From assembly GCA_013396635.1 (NCBI GenBank), contig WBMW01005920.1:112118-176117 (forward strand): a stretch of DNA of 64,000 nt, given 5' to 3'. The notes below the pieces were generated by a model that made no database searches, was not told the origin of the DNA, and saw nothing but the letters and a program-made list of their open reading frames with translations. Position numbers and translations under genes: made by a program. Positions 37,441-48,391 of the stretch are shown piece after piece. The DNA comes from Penelope pileata (Eukaryota > Chordata > Aves > Galliformes > Cracidae). Numbering within the stretch: the stretch's first letter is position 1; each line of letters begins with the position of its first letter.

Positions 37441-39602
37441 GATTTATATATTAGCAAAATGATGTTTTCATATGCTCTCCACCCTTCCTAATAAGTGCTA
37501 TCATCCAATTTGTCTATTGTTGAGTGCTAAGTCGATGTTTCCGAGAACTATCCAAAATGAATCTGACATCCTTCCCCAAGTGGTAATAGCAAGTTTAGAG
37601 TTCATCATTGCTTTTATGCACAGATTTCTTTTCTTTCAGTGTGCATTACTCTGCATTTATTGGCACTGAATTTAATTTGCTGTTTTATTGCCAAGTAACC
37701 TAGTACCATGAGAACATTCTGTAAGTTATGTTAGTTTATGGCTATTTGGAAAAAATAAACTCATATCATTTGGAAATGTGGTTCATTCACTGTTTACATC
37801 TTTTCCATTTATGTACCCTGAAAATTAGGGTTCCCAGCACAATTCTCAACGGATCAAGGTATACCTTCTCTCTGGAGAAAGCTAGCTTTCTACTCCAGAT
37901 TTTGTCTTCCTAACTTCTTGCTTGTTGCAAACCTAGGGGAGATTTTCCCTCTCATGGCATAACAATTTAATATCTAGGAAAAGGGTTGATGTTAGGAGCT
38001 ATTTGATAAGATGGAAATGTTCTGTCCTTGGGAGTACTTGGAGCACACCTACTTTTTTCAAGATTTCTTACAGATTAGGGGTCATGAGTGTTTTCTACCA
38101 AATGTAGAAAACATTTTCTCAATCTCATTTGTCCATGTGATCACTAATTCTAACCTTTACTGTTTCTCCCTCCTTTATGCCCCACAGAGATCCAGATAAA
38201 AGGAAATATTCAGCTCTTAGATGCTGCTAACAGTTCAGGTTAATTTTCACCTGCACATATTCATATCTATATATCCTTGTTATTGAATCACCTGACTATA
38301 CAGTCTTGGCAGTGTGCTTGCCCTCAGAGCACATCACTTTGAAATGGGATTTGGATAATCTCCAATTGTAGTGCAAGGAGATAGCTGGCTACCCTGGAGC
38401 AATGCCAATCGCCTCTAGGTCTGGGACCTGTCCATTCTACAGCTGTGTGTGATGGTCAAACAGCCAAAAAGTCCAAGTAATTATGCAATTGAATGATCAA
38501 ATCTTCCACTTCCCAAACCTTTCTCACTCCTGAAAAAATGAATAAGAAATAGGTTAAGTGACTACTGTGGATATCAGATATCAGAGTATGCAGTATTCAT
38601 TGGTGCATAGGGCTGCTGAGAAGCCTGTGGAAATTGCCCTTGTTTAGCTTCTGACCACAGTCTGGTCCGTCATGCTTTGTCTGCTTGGTCTGGAGAACTT
38701 TACAGAAAGTTGGGAGCCTGCAGAAAGCACTGAGGAATGCTAACAGGGACATTTGTGAGGAGATCTGGTTTTCCTTGCATGCCGCTGCTTTGCAGGCCTG
38801 AGAGCAGATCAGGACCACAGCCTTGGGGAACTTTGGGGAAATATGGTACAGGTGCCTGGAAACCCTTGGCTTAGAACAAAACAGTGTTTCCAGTAAACTG
38901 CATCATGTGGTCTTTCAGGTTAAACACAATCTATACTTTTCTTTCTGGAAGCTTCCTTGTTTTGTTGTTTGTATTAGCAGTGGTGCACGTACATAAGGCC
39001 TATACTCCAACGTAAGCTGAATTGTACGAAACAACAAAAGAGTAAATAGAGCTCACATTTCCCTGTTTTCCTGTAAAATTCAGTGCTTTTTTCTTAGTAT
39101 GAGAAAACTAATTAGTGTGCTGACAGATTGCTAATTGAGTTATTTAATTGGAGAAATGACTTCTTAATAGTTCGTTTTTAATTATTTATCTGTTGAACAG
39201 AGGTAGTTTCTCTGGTCATGAAACTAGTGGCAGTGGGGCTGGTAGCATGAGATGCTTAATGTCAGCTGAATTCTGCTGCGATGTCTGGCTGAGGAGCACA
39301 ATTCAGAGGTCACCATCCATATGAGTTTATTTATCCATCTGCTGCACTTGTTCAAAACTGTCAAATTAAAAAAGCACCTAATTGTTTGAGTTACCATGAT
39401 GCTATTGTCACTTGTATAGTAGATCATTACAGGGTGAGCATGGAGTTAGTTTAGCTTTGAGTATTACTGTTTTTATCATATATATATATATTTTAAATTA
39501 TAATCTGAATACAATCTCCTTATTAAACTCTAACTAAACAAATTCCAAAACTCTGACAAATTTACATCGGAGAAACAGTAGAACTTTTCTGATTTACAAT
39601 TT
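37441..39602. other. Unrecognised sequence
   Basis: No gene or interspersed repeat recognised. A short AT dinucleotide run lies at 39478-39491. Confidence 0.55.
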
Positions 39603-40145
39603 CTCATTGTTATGGTTTGACTCAGCAGATAGCTGAGTTCCACACAGTTATTCACTCACCCTCCCCCCTCCCCAAATGGGACGGGGGAGAGAAGTAGAGA
39701 GATATGCAGTAAAATGCGTGGGTTGAGATAAATGCTATTTACTAAAATAGTAAAGAGAACAAAAGAAATAACAGTACATATATATATATATACACAAAGA
39801 GGATACGCAGAGCAAGGGCTCACAGCCACTGGTGACCCTTCCTCCCGGCTAGCCCCTTCCGTAACGAAGAGAACCCAGAAACCCAACAAACCAGTCACAT
39901 GATGTTATATGGGATGGAATAGCTCCTTGATCAATTTGGGTCAGCTGCCCTGGTCCTGTCCCCTCCCAGTTCCCAGCTCCTTATGCCCCCCTTAACTATC
40001 TCACTGGCAGAGGAATGCGGAAGTGAGTTATGTCCTCGGCTCCGTTCAACACTGCCAGGATGTTATCAGTATCTCTGAGGTACAAGATAAATTCATACTA
40101 GACACTACGAGAAGCGTAACTTCTGTTAGAAACTAGGACACTCAT
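39603..40145 (-). mobile_element. Solo LTR with intact 5-bp target site duplication
   Basis: A 533-bp LTR (39608-40140) starts TG and ends CA on the plus strand. It is flanked by identical pentamers CTCAT at 39603-39607 and 40141-40145. Internal words such as TATGGTTTGACTCAGCAG, GGGACGGGGGAGAGAAG, GTGGGTTGAGATAAATG, TATGGGATGGAATAGCTCC and GGGTCAGCTGCCCTGG fit an ERV LTR family found across birds. In that family the sense strand is the minus strand here, which places a TATA-like CATATAAC at about 39904-39911. A 5-bp duplication is typical of ERVL-type (class III) elements. No internal retroviral sequence remains, so it formed by LTR-LTR recombination. The exact family name is not assigned. 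Confidence 0.88.
39777..39792. repeat. TA dinucleotide run inside the LTR
   Basis: About seven TA units interrupt the LTR in the segment that usually differs between copies. Confidence 0.8.
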
Positions 40146-41755
40146 TTTACTTGCAATTACATGATATATCTTGTCTAATTAAGATCTATTCTGTGTACCT
40201 TGAAACAAGAAATTAATATACTGTTTCATTTGTTAATAAAAAGTAAATTTGGTATAAATTCTCTTAATACTTTTCTTGCTGCGGGGAAATATTTGAATGT
40301 AAGAAAAATGCAGAGGTTGTCTGACTGAGTGAAAAAAAGGGTGGGAAATAGTGGTGAAAGAGAAGGGAGGGAGCAAGAGTAAAATGTTGCAGGGAAAAAA
40401 AAGTAGCTTAAATGGCTTCAAAATTTAAGACAAATTCACAAATAAATGGTCCAGATGGGAATCTGTGATTAGAGTGGAGTTCTGTCTTGCTGCGCTACTA
40501 AAGAGTGACTCATTGTATCCATTAAAAAACTCCAGCTCTCAGAAACAAATGGATTTTTGTTATAAAAGTTCTCACTAGGCTGATGTTTGGCAGAGCTCTC
40601 AGTCTATGGGAAGAATATTTAGTATTTCATGTCTTCGTTAAGAGCAAAGTTTGGCCGGAACGATTGCAGATGTGTGCCGGTTCCAATCAGCGCTAAGGCT
40701 TCTGGTGATAACTCTGGGGGATGCTCCTCTGTCTGTGTGGTACCAGCTGTGCAGTAAGAAGCTTCGTGATGCATCCTTCCCCTCCAGGCTCTGCAGTAAT
40801 ATTTCAGCAGCTGTGATGAAGTCATGTATAAATCAATGCTATTAGCAGATACACCTCTCATGTGTACAAACTTTCTGTATAGCTCTCCAGTCATCCTAGT
40901 TTCATCAAAATGTCAGTTCCATAAGCAACTGCTAAGCTCCACTGCTGGAGCCTCAGAGCTGTTTTCTGTTCCTGCTGCAGTGAGTAACATCTCACAAATG
41001 TCTCATTGCTTGGCCCTTATGACCCTGGTGTCCTGTCCATTATGTTCCATTATGTCCATCATTCAGAGAATAACAAATGGGTTGAGCTCCGTAGGTTCGT
41101 TTCATCACGCCTCATCCAAGGCTCTTCTCACCATGCCAGATGCTGTCATAGAGTTTGGCTTTCTGCTCTGGATGTAAGAAAAATCCATGTTTGATCTCAT
41201 GCTCACCATTCCCTGTGATAGTGGAATGGTATTGGCTCCACTGTGTAAGAACTGCACCTACTCATAAGACAGATTATAAACAGAATTAACTGCTTCATTT
41301 GAAGTATGAAACACTAGGGAAAAAAACCCACAAACTTCAGTTGCTTTCCATCCCCTGTTCCTATTCTCTCCCATTCAAACAGAATGTAGTAGTTTCCCTG
41401 AATTCCTTGTAAACTATCAAGATCAAGCCGATCTTGATTCTTGCAATGTAGTGCCAAAATATGACATCAGCCTCAAGGGGAAGCAGAACTGGACATCACA
41501 CAGAGCAAGTTTTATGCAGTGAGCACCCACTGTATAATAGTTACTTTGTCATTATATCTGACAGAAGGTTTTCATGAGTCTCAAGATAGAGTAAATAACA
41601 GAATTTTGCCTTCAGAAGAATAACTAAATTGTGCCTTCTGTTTGTATTCATTCAGATTCTGTATAAACATTCATTGATCTTAGCTGAGCATTTTTATTGC
41701 CTAAAAAAGGAAGATTTTGTTGCAGTTAGGAATGCCTCATCAACAGACTTTTCTA
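40146..41755. other. Unrecognised sequence
   Basis: No gene or repeat recognised. Overlapping plus-strand and minus-strand short frames at 40619-41194 show no motif. Confidence 0.55.
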
Positions 41756-42000
41756 TTTTTTTCCTTTTTTTCCTTTTTTATTTTTTTCCTCTCCTCTCCT
41801 CTCCTCTCCTCTCNNNNNNNNNNNNNNNNNNNNNCTTTTTCCTTTTTCCTTTTTCCTTTTTCCTTTTTCCTTTTTCCTTTTTCCTTTTTCCTTTTTCCTT
41901 TTTCCTTTTTCCTTTTTCCTTTTTCCTTTTTTTTCCTTTCCTTTTTCCTTTCCTTTTTCCTTTTTTTTTCCTTTCCTTTTTCCTTTCCTTTTTCCTTTCC
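41756..42000 (+). repeat. Pyrimidine satellite: CTCCT and CTTTTTC arrays with a 21-N gap
   Basis: Apart from one A at 41780, every known base from 41756 to 42000 is C or T. The left part ends in CTCCT pentamers (about 41788-41813). A run of 21 N (41814-41834) marks unresolved sequence. The right part is a CTTTTTC heptamer array that degrades into TTTTTCCTTTCC variants. Two open frames that cross it are translations of the heptamer (FFLFPFS-type repeats), not proteins. The true array length is unknown. Confidence 0.95.
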
Positions 42001-42650
42001 TATGCTATATTTAAGTATGTATATTTAAGTATGCTATATTTAAGCTGAAGAAAATGTTGAAATGATCTTTTTGCAGCGGTGTACCAGTACCTCTGCTTAT
42101 TGGCTGCTGATGATATCCAGGGACAAGCAACTCTGGCATCTGATTTCTAGTACAGTGATCCTAGTTAAAAGGCATTGTCTTTCACCACTGGGATAATTTT
42201 CATGAGGAAAAATGTATATTAATGTCAAATTCCTTGATCAACTACCTTTTAAAAAATCCAATGAATTTCATAAGAGCTTTGTGGTTTGATTCATGGCTTG
42301 ACTATGCAATTAAAATCAGTCAAAGATAATTCTTGTGAGATTAATTACTGTAAAGGTAGAAAGTTGCATAGGGCTTTTGTGCTGGAGAGAGGTATTTGCT
42401 GATCTTTCTGCTGCAATAACTTTGCAAAGGGTTGATTTTTATCTAATTCTAAAAGATGTAGTGTGATAGCTACTCTCATGAAATGTTTCTGCCATCACTT
42501 ACATGACTCTGAAAGAAAATTCTCCCAGACATCTGTAAGCATAGCAAGTCCTACTTTCCTCCTGTTTTTCAAACTCTTCACAAGCAGCTTGCACACAACT
42601 CATGAACAACTAATCAAGATAAGCTTTTTGATACAATTGCTGGGTTTGTA
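42001..42650. other. Unrecognised sequence
   Basis: Directly after the satellite, a short duplicated word TATGCTATATTTAAG occurs at about 42001 and 42029. Otherwise nothing is recognisable. Confidence 0.55.
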
Positions 42651-42725
42651 TCACAGAATCATAGAACCATCCTGAACTGGAAGAAACCCACAAGGATCAC
42701 TGAGTCCAACTCCCTCTGCAGGCTT
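42651..42725 (-). mobile_element. CR1 LINE 3' tail, diverged
   Basis: On the plus strand it reads TCACAGAATCATAGAACC, then AACTGGAAGAAACCCACAAG and GATCACTGAGTCCAACTCCC. This is the reverse complement of a CR1 3' end with its terminal octamers. Similarity becomes doubtful past about 42725, although the element may extend toward 42850. Confidence 0.8.
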
Positions 42726-45524
42726 TCATAGCCTGGTATAGTCCAACTCTTATGTTCAGGACTGCATAGCCATTATTTAGCTGAGTTATGCCTGAGCTGT
42801 CATTGTAGGTTGACTGTCTTCAGGACCTGTGACCCTGTCCTTGAAGGTGGAGTTGGGGAATTGTAAAGAAAACGTTCGGTGATCAGCAGGATGGCAGATG
42901 TACAAAAGGATTTCAGCCTGAAATTTAGATTATCAGAACTCTTATCAAGTGACACATACCAAAAATGTTCCCAGAGATCATTGTACTGTTTTCAAAAGTA
43001 TATTTCTGTAGGTAACAAAGGCTTTGCTTCTGCTTGCACTGAGAGGCCCGTCTCAGTGTTGCTGGACAGATCCTGGTATACCTTGCTCTTGTCAGGTTTT
43101 GGGCTCACCTCCAGGGCACCATCTCACAGTGAGTTGAAATGCTTTGTTTCACTGCTTTGAAAGCACTCTTGCATCTATAGCGCTGACATCTCTGCCCAGC
43201 AGCCCACAGGACACTTGGAAAAACATCTATGTGCCTGGATTGGGACATATTGGTCATCAGAGACAAATCATGATCATAACAGGTGTTCCTTTGGAAGGGA
43301 GAAATCTAAATCTCAGTTGTCCCATCTTTCCCTGGCCATCTGAGATCAAAATGAGATTAGGCTTATATGTCAAGACTAATCTTGGGAGCCTCCTGAAAAT
43401 TACAACTGTTTGTTAATATCTAGCCTAAAGAAGTACGGACTTTCAGGTACTGCTCACAGCACTATGAAGCATTGTGTTCAGTGGCTGCTAACACAGATTA
43501 AGGAAACTGCCTGGGAACACAGTGTGAGACACCAGAATATTTGTCTGTGTTAAGCATATTTTTGGCCCTGTGAACACTACATATTTTGTATTGCGGTACA
43601 GTTTAAAGAAAGATGGTGGAAGAGAGCAGTGTGTGGTGACTCATTCCTGAGAAGCAGGTAGGCTGACCCTTCTTGATGGTCAGGGCAGAAATAGAAACAT
43701 ACCTTATATTTGATACAAGTGGCTCAAATGCTGTGCACCATCCCTTGAAATGATTGCAGGTGGACAGTCGGCCCTGTGAAGGAGACGGGCAATGGAGTCC
43801 CTGCAGTGAGGGTGAATGGCTATTGCATCTTCACAAATCACTTCAAAACTCAAATGCAGCAACACGTACATCATTAAGGCGTGTCAAATTAACACTGCAT
43901 CTAATGCAGAATGAGATCATAGTTGCTGCCAGGTCTTTGCTTCTCAAGTGCTGGTGCTGCTGATTGATGATGTTAGGTCAGGACCGCCTCTTCTGTAATT
44001 TTCCTTTTCTCTATTTTTCTCCCTCGTCAGAGTGTCTATGAGCTTGTGGGTGCTATGCATAATGAATTTCTTCTATCCAGTTGGGATTTTATTGTGACCG
44101 CTACGAACAACCTTCACCACACGTTCCCTCCCTCTTCCTGTCTTCTGAACTGTCTCCATCTAGTTTGCTGTCACTAAATGATGCTCCGAGTTTTGTTCAG
44201 CTCACTTGTTATTTAAGATGTGCCATAAAAATCTGTACTTCTGCTTACTACATATATCACTGCAACCTCAAGAATATTTCAAAACTGTTATCTTTCTTTG
44301 TCCAACATTGTTTAAAATGGTTTTCAAATGAGTGCTTTCAGCATGGTAGATGTACTCTGGAAAAATGAAAGATTTTTTATTTTTATGTTTAATTCTTAGT
44401 CTGCTTCCTAAATTCTGTCTAGCTGTCCAAAATCATTTTAGGCATTGCTGTAAATCTCATCAGATGCCAAACTGGTTCTTCTTAGCTGTCTAAACACCTT
44501 TTAAAATCTGCTAAGACATGAACTGTCTGTCCTTTCTGCTAAAGGAGACACAAGGTTATATTTATTGCCAATTTCACCTGATTACTTTGTAGCCTTCATT
44601 TTATTTTCAGGAATCATGTACCTATTAATCAAGAAGACAAATTAGTGCAAATTTATAATTATCCTGCTTCTGCTGCCCTATTTGTCCACAAAGACATCCA
44701 CAAAATAATAGCCCACTATTTATATTTAATTCCTGTCTTCTCAGCTGTAATGGATGGTGCTTGGTTGCCCCGAATCAATAATATCTCTTCCGAAGTCTCA
44801 TATCTCCAGGTCACTCAATGGAATAACAATCAGAATAATTTCATTTAAATGGATACAATTAGCACTAGAGATGGAGCCATTAAATAAAGTTCATTGATTG
44901 TTTATCAGGAAGTGAGGTGAGAAAATTTAAGTACACTCACTGTTAAGAGTGGTTGATAAATTGCCAGCATGTTAGTATGCGGTTACAACGTTTAATTTTA
45001 ATTATTATTTGAACTTGTTTTTAAATTACAGTGGCAAAAGTAAAGAAAAAGTCTTATCTGGGTTTCCTACCTTAAATCTGACTCAAGGACATTACAGATA
45101 TGCTTAATTGATAGTGAGAATAGAAAATCAGCATAGCAGGAATTTGTTCTTTTAGAAGTTATGGACTTTGCATAGAAACACAGCGTGTTCAATGTGCAAA
45201 AAACTCGCTCAGTGTATGACATATACTCCCTATATGCAGTAATGTGTCAAATGCATGTTTAACGTATTAAAATATATATAGCTTTTCTTTTATCCAAGAC
45301 TTATCTTAGAGGAGCTTTGGTATTTCAAGAAAACAAAAATGTAGAGATTCAGTGTTTTTTAAACTAAAGTAATGAAAACTGATGGAATTCTTTCATCCAT
45401 TCTAAAGCAACTCTATGTGTACTAAACTGGAAATATGAAGATAGAGCTAAGCTCAGTACAAAATGCATTTACTGAACCATTGCAAAACCTTCCATTGTTT
45501 AGTCTTGTAAATCTTTATTACGTA
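42726..45524. other. Unrecognised sequence
   Basis: About 2.8 kb with no supported gene. Several plus-strand frames of 60-95 codons (for example 42879-43160 and 44081-44368) lack recognisable motifs. Confidence 0.55.
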
Positions 45525-46045
45525 TGTCTCTCCAAAAGTAATGCCTCCTATTTATTTCCATGGAAACTACAACAGATACAAAGAGTACAATGGCACTATT
45601 TGATAAAGCAAATTCCCAGCTACAAAACACTATTTTTCAATGTTGTCACCACTATTAGCTGATTCGCATAGATGAGCTGATTGAGACACTCTTCATTTTG
45701 TGGTGTGACGTGGATGTCCAAAACATGAGTTCTCTTTCACGTCACCGTTGCCACTGCTGAAATGCATCCCCACCACCTCACTGTGCTCACATCCACTGTT
45801 TGGTCTCCATAAATGTTCAGCAAGCACCGATGGATGTCAATGGGTGACATTTTTTCTGTATAGAGGAATTCAGTGACACACCTTTGCTCCATCCACACTC
45901 CCATGTCAGATGCCATTAGGTCAGAGTGACTCTCTGCTGCCATCTGTCATACAGCAACAACATGGAATGAGATATCGGGAAGATTCAACCTTTGCTGCCA
46001 TACCACCAATATCTGCCTCTGACATCACAGATCAACATAATAAAA
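45525..46045 (-). mobile_element. Galluhop-type mariner DNA transposon remnant (copy 1)
   Basis: The left edge follows a TA dinucleotide (45523-45524). It reads TGTCTCTCCAAAAGTAATGC and then TCCTATTTATTTCCATGGAA, the terminal inverted repeat of the avian Galluhop mariner family. The body encodes part of the transposase on the minus strand. Homology with copy 2 ends near 46045 (word CATCACAGATCAACATAATA), just before the second terminal repeat, which is lost or too diverged to see. Mariner elements insert at TA and move by cut and paste. This copy is internally deleted and cannot move by itself. Confidence 0.88.
45737..45943 (-). pseudogene. Mariner transposase N-terminal fragment (Galluhop)
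   Basis: A 68-codon frame begins MAAESHSDLMASDMGVWMEQ and contains EKMSPIDIHRCLLNIYGDQ and DVSTVRWW, the N-terminal helix-turn-helix DNA-binding region of a mariner transposase. In a full transposase this part binds the terminal inverted repeats. After RWW the similarity breaks off and the frame ends after a few codons, consistent with an internal deletion. The catalytic D,D34D region is absent, so no active enzyme can be made. Confidence 0.85.
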
Positions 46046-46573
46046 AATCCTTTTGATGCAGACCATATCTTTGTAATAGCACTGTTTCTTTGAGGAGATT
46101 GTGAGACCAGATTACTGGAAGCTGTACTTTCTGTCTCAGAGTTGACTCATGCTTAAGAATGATTTTTGCAAGGCAATGCAGTTCTCGCTTTGATTCTCGG
46201 AAGGCAAAGAATATCAGGAAGGCTCTGGATCTCACTCAGATCCAGTTCAAGTATTAGGAAAATTCCTGCTGGCTCAGATGGCAGAGGAACAAGTCCCAGG
46301 AGCAATCCCAGCAGCTTCTCTGTGGGTTGCAGAGGAGGCCCCGGGTCAGGTAGTAGGACCAGGGAAGAGAGCTGCTGTCTTACCAGCATTCCTCTGTGAA
46401 TGGCACTTCTTACAGGAACACTGAGGATTTTGAAGTCATCAAGTAAATTATTTATGGAAAATCATTTACTGCATCTAGTCTTTCCCTAAAACACTCAAAT
46501 GCATGCCTCTAATGGGCTTATAAAGCTGTGATGAGGACAGCCGTTGGAAAAAATCAGCAGTGGGTAAGTACTA
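46046..46573. other. Unrecognised spacer between two mariner copies
   Basis: About 530 bp separate the two Galluhop remnants. Short frames occur on both strands at 46153-46399 in a GC-richer patch, with no recognisable motif. A TA dinucleotide at 46572-46573 borders copy 2. Confidence 0.55.
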
Positions 46574-46999
46574 AGGCTGCTCCGAAAGTAATGCCTCCTG
46601 CTTGATGATGTTGGCTCACGACATCAGAGGCAGATGTTGGTGGTATGGTAGCAAAGGTTGAGCCTTCCCACCAATATTCTGTTCCATGCATCCACTGATG
46701 CTTGCTCGACATTGATGGAGACCAAACAGTGGATGTAAGCACAGTGAGGCAGTGATGGTGTGTTTCAGCAGTGGTGTCAGCGACAGTGGGGCACTTCCAC
46801 TGGTGCAGATTTTTATTGGAGCAGCATATCGGAGCTCTTGTTTATTGCTGGCAAAAATGCACAGCTAATGGTGATGGCTATGTTGAAAAATAGTGTTTTG
46901 TATCTGAGAATTTGCTCTGTCAAATAGTGTTATTGTGCTCTTTGGATCTCTTGTAGTTTCCATGGAAACAAATAGGCGACATTTCTTACAGAGCAACCT
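46574..46999 (+). mobile_element. Galluhop-type mariner DNA transposon remnant (copy 2), both ends present
   Basis: Left terminal repeat AGGCTGCTCCGAAAGTAATG, preceded by TA at 46572-46573. The right end, read in reverse complement, is AGGTTGCTCTGTAAGAAATG followed by TCGCCTATTTGTTTCCATGG. Both ends match the family, and the right edge reads GAGCAACCTA, so a flanking TA is plausible there too. At about 425 bp it is a deleted, non-autonomous copy. It lies in the opposite orientation to copy 1. Confidence 0.9.
46690..46755 (+). pseudogene. Mariner transposase fragment (Galluhop copy 2)
   Basis: The plus strand shows a counterpart of the copy 1 helix-turn-helix: CLLDIDGDQTVDVSTV in one frame, bounded by in-frame TGA stops at 46696-46698 and 46753-46755. 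The transposase region on either side is mostly deleted. It is non-functional. Confidence 0.8.
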
Positions 47000-47195
47000 A
47001 TGTAAAGGGGCAAATGATTTAGGTTAGATGAAGACTGGGATGTCAGGTTTTTTTGAGGAACACTTCTATAAAGAATATCCTTTTTCATTGCACTTAATAT
47101 TGAGAATGGAAGTCCCCAGGAACTAAAGGAATTCAAATTTCTTTCTTCCAATTTCCTTTACTCTCCACTTCCTGTTTTCCATAGAAGAAAAAAAA

Positions 47196-47235
47196 GGGGG
47201 TGGTGGGAGGGGAGTGGGGGGAGGGCGTAGAGGGG
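47196..47235 (+). other. Potential G-quadruplex motif
   Basis: Six G runs of three or more lie within 40 bp (GGGGG, GGG, GGGG, GGGGGG, GGG, GGGG), separated by one to six bases. This satisfies the usual G3+ with short-loop rule on the plus strand. Folding and function are inference. Confidence 0.7.
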
Positions 47236-47298
47236 AAACAACACAAAAAAGAGAAATAATGTGCGCCTTTTGTGTTATTACAAATATCTGGAATTTTC

Positions 47299-47327
47299 TG
47301 TTTTTTTTTTTTCTTTTTCTTTTCAGG
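47299..47327 (+). other. Polypyrimidine tract ending in CAG (acceptor-like)
   Basis: About 24 T/C bases, mostly T, end in TTTTCAG and are followed by GTTTACATTCC. It fits the consensus for a vertebrate 3' splice acceptor. The downstream frame closes quickly and no paired donor or coding exon is evident, so this may be chance. Confidence 0.25.
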
Positions 47328-48391
47328 TTTACATTCCTTTGATGAGTTGAATTCATCTAGGAAGGAACAGCTGAAATAAGCTGAGAGGATTATTTACATC
47401 CAAGCAAGGGCAAGATCCTTCCTATGTGCCACTTCCTGCGGTTCTGTTTTCTAATTAAAGAAAAAGCTAACACGAGTGAAGCCACATGCTCACGGTGCAT
47501 AATTTTTGGAAAGGCAGCAGCAATTTAAAAGTAAATTTCACACTAGCTCTGAGACTCATGTCAGATGCTGCCTGCTCGCTCTAGTTCATGAAGGCCATTT
47601 ATATTCTAAATTTAAAAATAACTTGGTGCTGGCACATTCCATTAATAAATTAGAACTAGAATTTTATGTTTTCAAAGGATATGGTGAGGTATAAATAGGC
47701 TTGCTAAAAACGGCTGAAACTCTGAGTGTTTCTCTTTCACCTGTTTTTATTTCAAGCTCTCATTGCAGTATCTGCCTCCACCTTCTCAACTGAGGGTCTA
47801 GCCCTGAAATCCCTTCTGCACACTGCTAGAACTTTTGGAGTCATTGTCACCTGAGAGGAGAAGATATCTGATGAACAAGGCCGCCAATAAACTTGGCCTC
47901 CATCTCATTCAGTGATGGGAAGGTGCTTGGCGAGGTCTCAGGAGGAATGATAATAAATTGCTTTGTGCAGTCCTGGTGTCCAAATGCCCAACTGGAACAG
48001 CTCTGCATGCTGGTGGCTCAGAGAGCACACTTCTACTTGCAGCATTTTCAATCAATGCAGTTCTTCGCTTTTTGGACGTATGCCTGCACCACAGAGAACA
48101 TTTCAGAGTTCTGCTTTCTATTTTTAAGTGAAAAATAGTAGATATCTTGTCTAACCTGGCAGATGCCAGGGGAGATTTTCTGGACATAGAGGAAGGGTTT
48201 TGATTTCATTCATTTTGGTCAAGAGTGCTGGAGATCTGAAGTTGGAACAAAAAGCAGAGTTTTCAAAAACTCAAACAAATTGAGTCTACCATAATCAACT
48301 AACTCTGCTCCCCCAAAATAGGCTTTTCAATAAAACCATACATTTAGAGTTTTGAAATATTTCATTGGCATTTTGATTTTTTCAAAATAAT

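Larger units (their letters stand above)
47000..48391. other. Unrecognised sequence with a G-run cluster
   Basis: No gene recognised. The segment holds a G-rich potential quadruplex (47196-47235) and, about 55 bp on, a T/C tract ending in TTTTCAG near 47326. Confidence 0.55.

Noticed and set aside
41629..42048. Long plus-strand open frames of FFLFPFS repeats
   Set aside because: They are translations of a CTTTTTC heptamer array across an N gap. A period of 7 nt gives a 7-residue repeat in all three frames.
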